A stretch of 59,316 nt of DNA from Pholiota molesta. Its lineage: Eukaryota; Basidiomycota; Agaricomycetes; Agaricales; Strophariaceae. The stretch lies in assembly GCA_014925825.1 (NCBI GenBank), contig JACGCK010000248.1:1-59316 (forward strand). Reading direction: 5' to 3'. Below, piece by piece: positions 57,598 through 59,316 of the stretch; positions within the stretch are counted from its first letter, which is position 1; every line of letters begins with the position of its first letter. The position numbers and the translations under genes are program-made. The notes below the pieces were generated by a model. That model searched no databases. It saw nothing but the letters and a program-made list of their open reading frames with translations, and had not been told where the DNA came from.

Positions 57598-59316
57598 ATG
57601 TCCGCAACTTCCGTTCCCATCAACAATCCCAACGGCGCCACTGAGCCAGTCTCTGGCGACGCTGACGTTCAAATGGAGGGGTCCGGAACTTCCACGACCA
57701 TACCATCTGCTTCTTCAACCCCTCAGACACGCGATCTTCGTGTCTCCGCAGACCTAGATATCACAAATTGAACCTTTACAAAGTTAGTAATATCTGCAGC
57801 GTTACATATAACAAACATACTGAATACGTGCAATATTGTAGGGCAAAGTTGCTAAAGCACTTGCAAGAGGGACAAAAGCCGCCCTCATTAAAAGGGGGAT
57901 AGAGCAGGCAAATGCGATCAGAGGCTTGCAGCAAGAGGTACGTCGTGGTTGTTATTATTGTGCATATTAGAAGCTGAAAAGAAACCTAGATTGTCAGTGA
58001 TCGCGAAACATTGCAGGAGTTCATCACTCAGATGGAGCAAATGACGCGGAATATGAATGGCGATGGCGACGCAGCTGGATCTGCCGAAGTCAGAGCTTTT
58101 CAGGCTCTGCGAGAGAAACAAGAAGCGAAGGCAGCCTTGAAAGAATCGCAGAAGCAGGCGACCGAAGCGTTGCAAGCGAAACAGAAAGCAGAAAAGGAGC
58201 TCTTCCAGGCAAAGAAGGCTGCAGAAATTGCTCAAAAAGAAGTCGAATGTCATGTCATTGATAAGCAGCAGCATGAAAGGAGGGTATCAGAACTGACGCA
58301 GCAGCTTCAGGAAAAGGAGGTAGGCGTTCGATGTAAACACTTGGCATTACCATCACTGACGACATGCAGAAGCCTCTTCAGGACGAAGACGAAGACATGG
58401 GCGATGGAATTACTCATGCAAATGCACCGTCAACGGAAGCGCTGGAGGAAGCGAAAAGGAGAGAGGAGGAGTTGAAGACTCGAATGCACGAGCAAGAGAA
58501 TATGTTGGCGACGTTGAGGCGACAACTTGAGCTTCAGGAGAAGGGGAAACAGAAACAGAAGCCGGTGAGTATAATATCTTCGCGGGACAAGATTGAGACG
58601 CCTAATTCGCATGCACCCCAGGACGAGCCCATGGAAGAGGGATATCGTCAACAACCACTGCATGATCAACCTAGCGTGCCCAAGCCCATACAAACTCAGC
58701 GACCAAAGGCAGGTGTCGGGCCGTCTCTGGCAGGAACACGCCGCCATAGAGAACCACCTCTTCCTCCGAATTTTAGTCCTCAGGCTTGGGAGGACATTGT
58801 TGAAAACACTGAGTTCGACGAGCATGCTTCAGCCAGCGTAAGCCATCTGATGGGTTGTTATGATAGGGTATATTGACTTAAAGTTTCTCTTCTCACAGGC
58901 GGCTCCTAGCCTTGAAAATCTCGACGCGAAGGTTACTATGCTTATAAACAAGGTCCTTCCAGCACTACAACGAGGGAATAACATTCCACGACCCAGAACG
59001 GCCGGACGGGATTTTAAAACACCAATCCGAAGAGTTACAAATCCTGATAGGAATGTGAAAAACGTAAGCTCGGATTCGAAAAGTCGAGAAGAAGAAACTT
59101 ACTATTACTTAGGCATGGGTTCGCGCCCAGATGAACGAATTAATTGGTATCAAGAGAGACGAAGACATTAAGAACATTGAAGAGCTGATCCTGCCCAACT
59201 CGACTCTCAATTTGGCGATGGCGGCTTTTGAGAAAGATGCTAGGATTGCCGCGCCGCCAACCTTCCTGCCTATGAGACCAAACCTAAACAATATCAACGG
59301 GAGGTGGAACGATGTA
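57598..59316 (+). CDS. Coiled-coil protein of unrecognised family (3' end outside window)
   Basis: Exons 57598-57782, 57842-57937, 57990-58319, 58370-58564, 58622-58837, 58899-59063 and 59113-59316 (open to the window edge). The N-terminus is Ser/Thr-rich. A long Lys/Glu/Ala-rich coiled coil follows, from KVAKALARGTKAALIKRGIE through KESQKQATEALQAKQ and RREEELKTRMHEQENMLATL. After that come a proline-rich linker and two conserved-looking helices (AAPSLENLDAKVTMLINKVL and AWVRAQMNELIGIKRDEDIK). Exon 1 carries an in-frame TGA at 57769-57771. The frame needed for the junction to exon 2 (LNLYK|GKVAK) is one base off, as if a base were missing just before it. The arrangement resembles coiled-coil hypotheticals that are repeated in many Agaricomycete genomes; function unknown. 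Confidence 0.62.

Overview
The window looks like nuclear DNA of a mushroom-forming basidiomycete (Agaricomycetes). Genes carry many short GT-AG introns, mostly 50-65 nt. The recognisable proteins are fungal housekeeping factors: eIF3d, a Dsc2/UBAC2-like rhomboid pseudoprotease, an ING-type PHD protein, a GATA factor, Nop14 and mitochondrial GatB. The mobile DNA is a Tnp2-type transposase and an LTR element. The lineage call is inferred from gene structure and family content; no rRNA or mitochondrial marker is present.

Layout. 1-3.8 kb: 3' end of an unidentified gene, eIF3d (+) and the Dsc2-like gene (-). 5.7-7.6 kb: ING-family gene (+). 15.8-17.5 kb: a GATA factor (+), alone between gene-poor stretches of about 8.2 kb and 10.6 kb; the second stretch holds a 526-bp MITE-like element. 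28.2-39.9 kb: conserved genes, namely an NTF2/SnoaL-like protein (-), NOP14 (+), a zinc-knuckle/tail-anchor-like protein (+) and the 11-exon PET112/GatB gene (+). 41.7-53.6 kb: a transposon-rich block with an Hsp78/ClpB relic, a very young gag-only LTR retrotransposon inserted into a small host ORF, a frameshifted Tnp2 transposase, and an array of short hairpins with an invariant 12-nt loop. 53.7-59.3 kb: a WD40 protein with a C-terminal membrane segment (-), then three unrecognised genes, the last running off the window.

Gene structures were rebuilt by hand from splice signals and reading frame. NOP14, GatB, WD40, ING, GATA and Dsc2-like models are all open. eIF3d has one apparent missing base in a conserved exon, and the transposase has at least four frame breaks. 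The most unusual signals are the hairpin array at 52.7-53.55 kb; the LTR element whose minisatellite lies between two copies of a polypurine-tract motif and which splits a host ORF with a 4-bp target duplication; and two back-to-back introns in the NTF2-like gene that seem to leave a one-nucleotide exon.
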